Shown here: piece by piece, positions 5,010-5,164 of the stretch
Position numbering within the stretch: the stretch's first letter is position 1
Layout of the letters: every line of letters begins with the position of its first letter
Source of the DNA: JBEKDJ01 sp050014415
GTDB lineage: Bacteria > Desulfobacterota > BSN033 > UBA1163
DNA: 5,164 nt
Direction of reading: 5' to 3'
Assembly: GCA_050014415.1 (NCBI GenBank)
Contig: JBEKDJ010000362.1
Coordinates: 1-5,164, forward strand
The notes under the pieces: model-generated
Database searches by the model: none
Told to the model about the DNA's origin: nothing
The model's input: the letters and a program-made list of their open reading frames with translations, nothing else
Translations under genes and position numbers: made by a program

Positions 5010-5030
5010 CCTCTCCCTTGAAGGGGGAGG
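5010..5030 (+). repeat. Hairpin containing the Shine-Dalgarno sequence of the ABC ATPase gene
   Basis: CCTCTCCC (5010-5017) pairs with GGGGGAGG (5023-5030) through an 8-bp stem with one G-T wobble and a TTGAA loop. The right arm contains GGAGG, the ribosome binding site. A competing pairing, TTCACC (4994-4999) with GGTGAA (5029-5034), would also cover it. Sequences of the CCTCTCCC..GGGAGAGG kind are widespread dispersed intergenic palindromes in many bacteria, so this may be an inserted repeat that has become the leader rather than a dedicated switch. Confidence 0.55.
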
Positions 5031-5042
5031 TGAAGTTTGGTA

Positions 5043-5164
5043 ATGATGAATCAAAACCATCTCATTGAGCTTATTCAAGTCACCAAGATTTATCACCAGG
5101 GAGAGAATCATGTGGTGGCTTTGGATCACCTTGATCTCAAGGTCTCAAGGGGTGAATTCCTGGC
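5043..5164 (+). CDS. ABC transporter ATP-binding protein, LolD/MacB type (3' end outside window)
   Basis: First ~40 codons of an ABC ATPase: MMNQNHLIELIQVTKIYHQG, then ENHVVALDHLDLKVSRGEFL. The pattern 'I-L-V-K-Y-GE-V-AL--L-L-V--GEF' is the N-terminal strand region of the LolD/MacB/FtsE-like subgroup, in which the aromatic residue (Tyr17) stacks on ATP and Walker A comes just after the right edge. Such ATPases sit on the inner face of the cytoplasmic membrane and drive FtsX/MacB-fold permeases for lipoprotein or peptide export. The partner permease would be expected downstream. Start choice is open: ATG 5043 (12 bases after GGAGG) and ATG 5046 have long spacing, while an in-frame TTG at 5037 has the ideal 6-base spacing. 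A TGA at 5031 rules out earlier starts. Confidence 0.88.
   Translation, partial: MMNQNHLIELIQVTKIYHQGENHVVALDHLDLKVSRGEFL

Noticed and set aside
1..5164. CRISPR array, tRNA or rRNA genes, known riboswitch
   Set aside because: No regularly spaced repeats, cloverleaf-like segment or recognised aptamer core was found on either strand by reading.
1899..5164. PanB, the 116-aa protein and the ABC ATPase as one operon or a new biosynthetic system
   Set aside because: Gaps of about 860 to 1080 bp filled with oppositely oriented pseudogenes, plus separate promoter-like sequences for the 116-aa gene and the ABC ATPase, argue against co-transcription or a shared role.

Overview
The window looks like an accessory stretch of the chromosome of an anaerobic bacterium, most likely a Desulfobacterota (deltaproteobacterial) or similar lineage. 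This is inference. It rests on a tungsten-type aldehyde:ferredoxin oxidoreductase, the style of the PanB protein, and decayed REP-associated tyrosine transposases (RAYTs) of the 'MPRQA..LHHV' type, which are common in those genomes. No rRNA or other taxonomic marker is present.

Layout. Bases 2-1081 hold the C-terminal ~360 codons of an AOR-family oxidoreductase that begins before the window. A perfect 13-bp stem-loop follows it. Bases 1198-1560 hold a broken RAYT C-terminal domain on the minus strand (copy A). A gene-poor stretch leads to panB (1899-2747), which is intact, has a good ribosome binding site, and is preceded by a perfect 12-bp palindrome. Just past panB is a 618-bp element (2781-3398) with 15-bp perfect inverted terminal repeats. 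It carries a RAYT pseudogene (copy C) with a frameshift and internal loss. Next to it is a short Rhs/YD-repeat remnant (about 3399-3600, minus strand), closed on its far side by another copy of the same terminal repeat, with a shortened copy beyond. A small intact orphan gene (3828-4178, 116 aa) with its own promoter-like sequence follows. Then come a short repeat-rich gap and a third RAYT relic (copy B, 4388 to about 4735, minus strand). Copy B is about 83% identical to copy A over ~200 bp by my hand count. A strong sigma70-like promoter (4910-4939) and a hairpin containing the Shine-Dalgarno sequence then lead into the first ~40 codons of a LolD/MacB-type ABC transporter ATPase that runs off the right edge.

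How the genes relate. The four apparently intact coding segments (AOR, PanB, the 116-aa protein, the ABC ATPase) all read rightwards but are separated by long gaps, so they are unlikely to form one operon and I see no shared pathway. All transposase and Rhs debris reads leftwards. The main story is a transposon graveyard: three RAYT relics in one orientation, each with a GGGGA(A)CG tag just beyond its 3' end, plus extra copies of the terminal repeat not attached to any transposase. I found no CRISPR array, RNA gene or convincing new defence or biosynthetic system.
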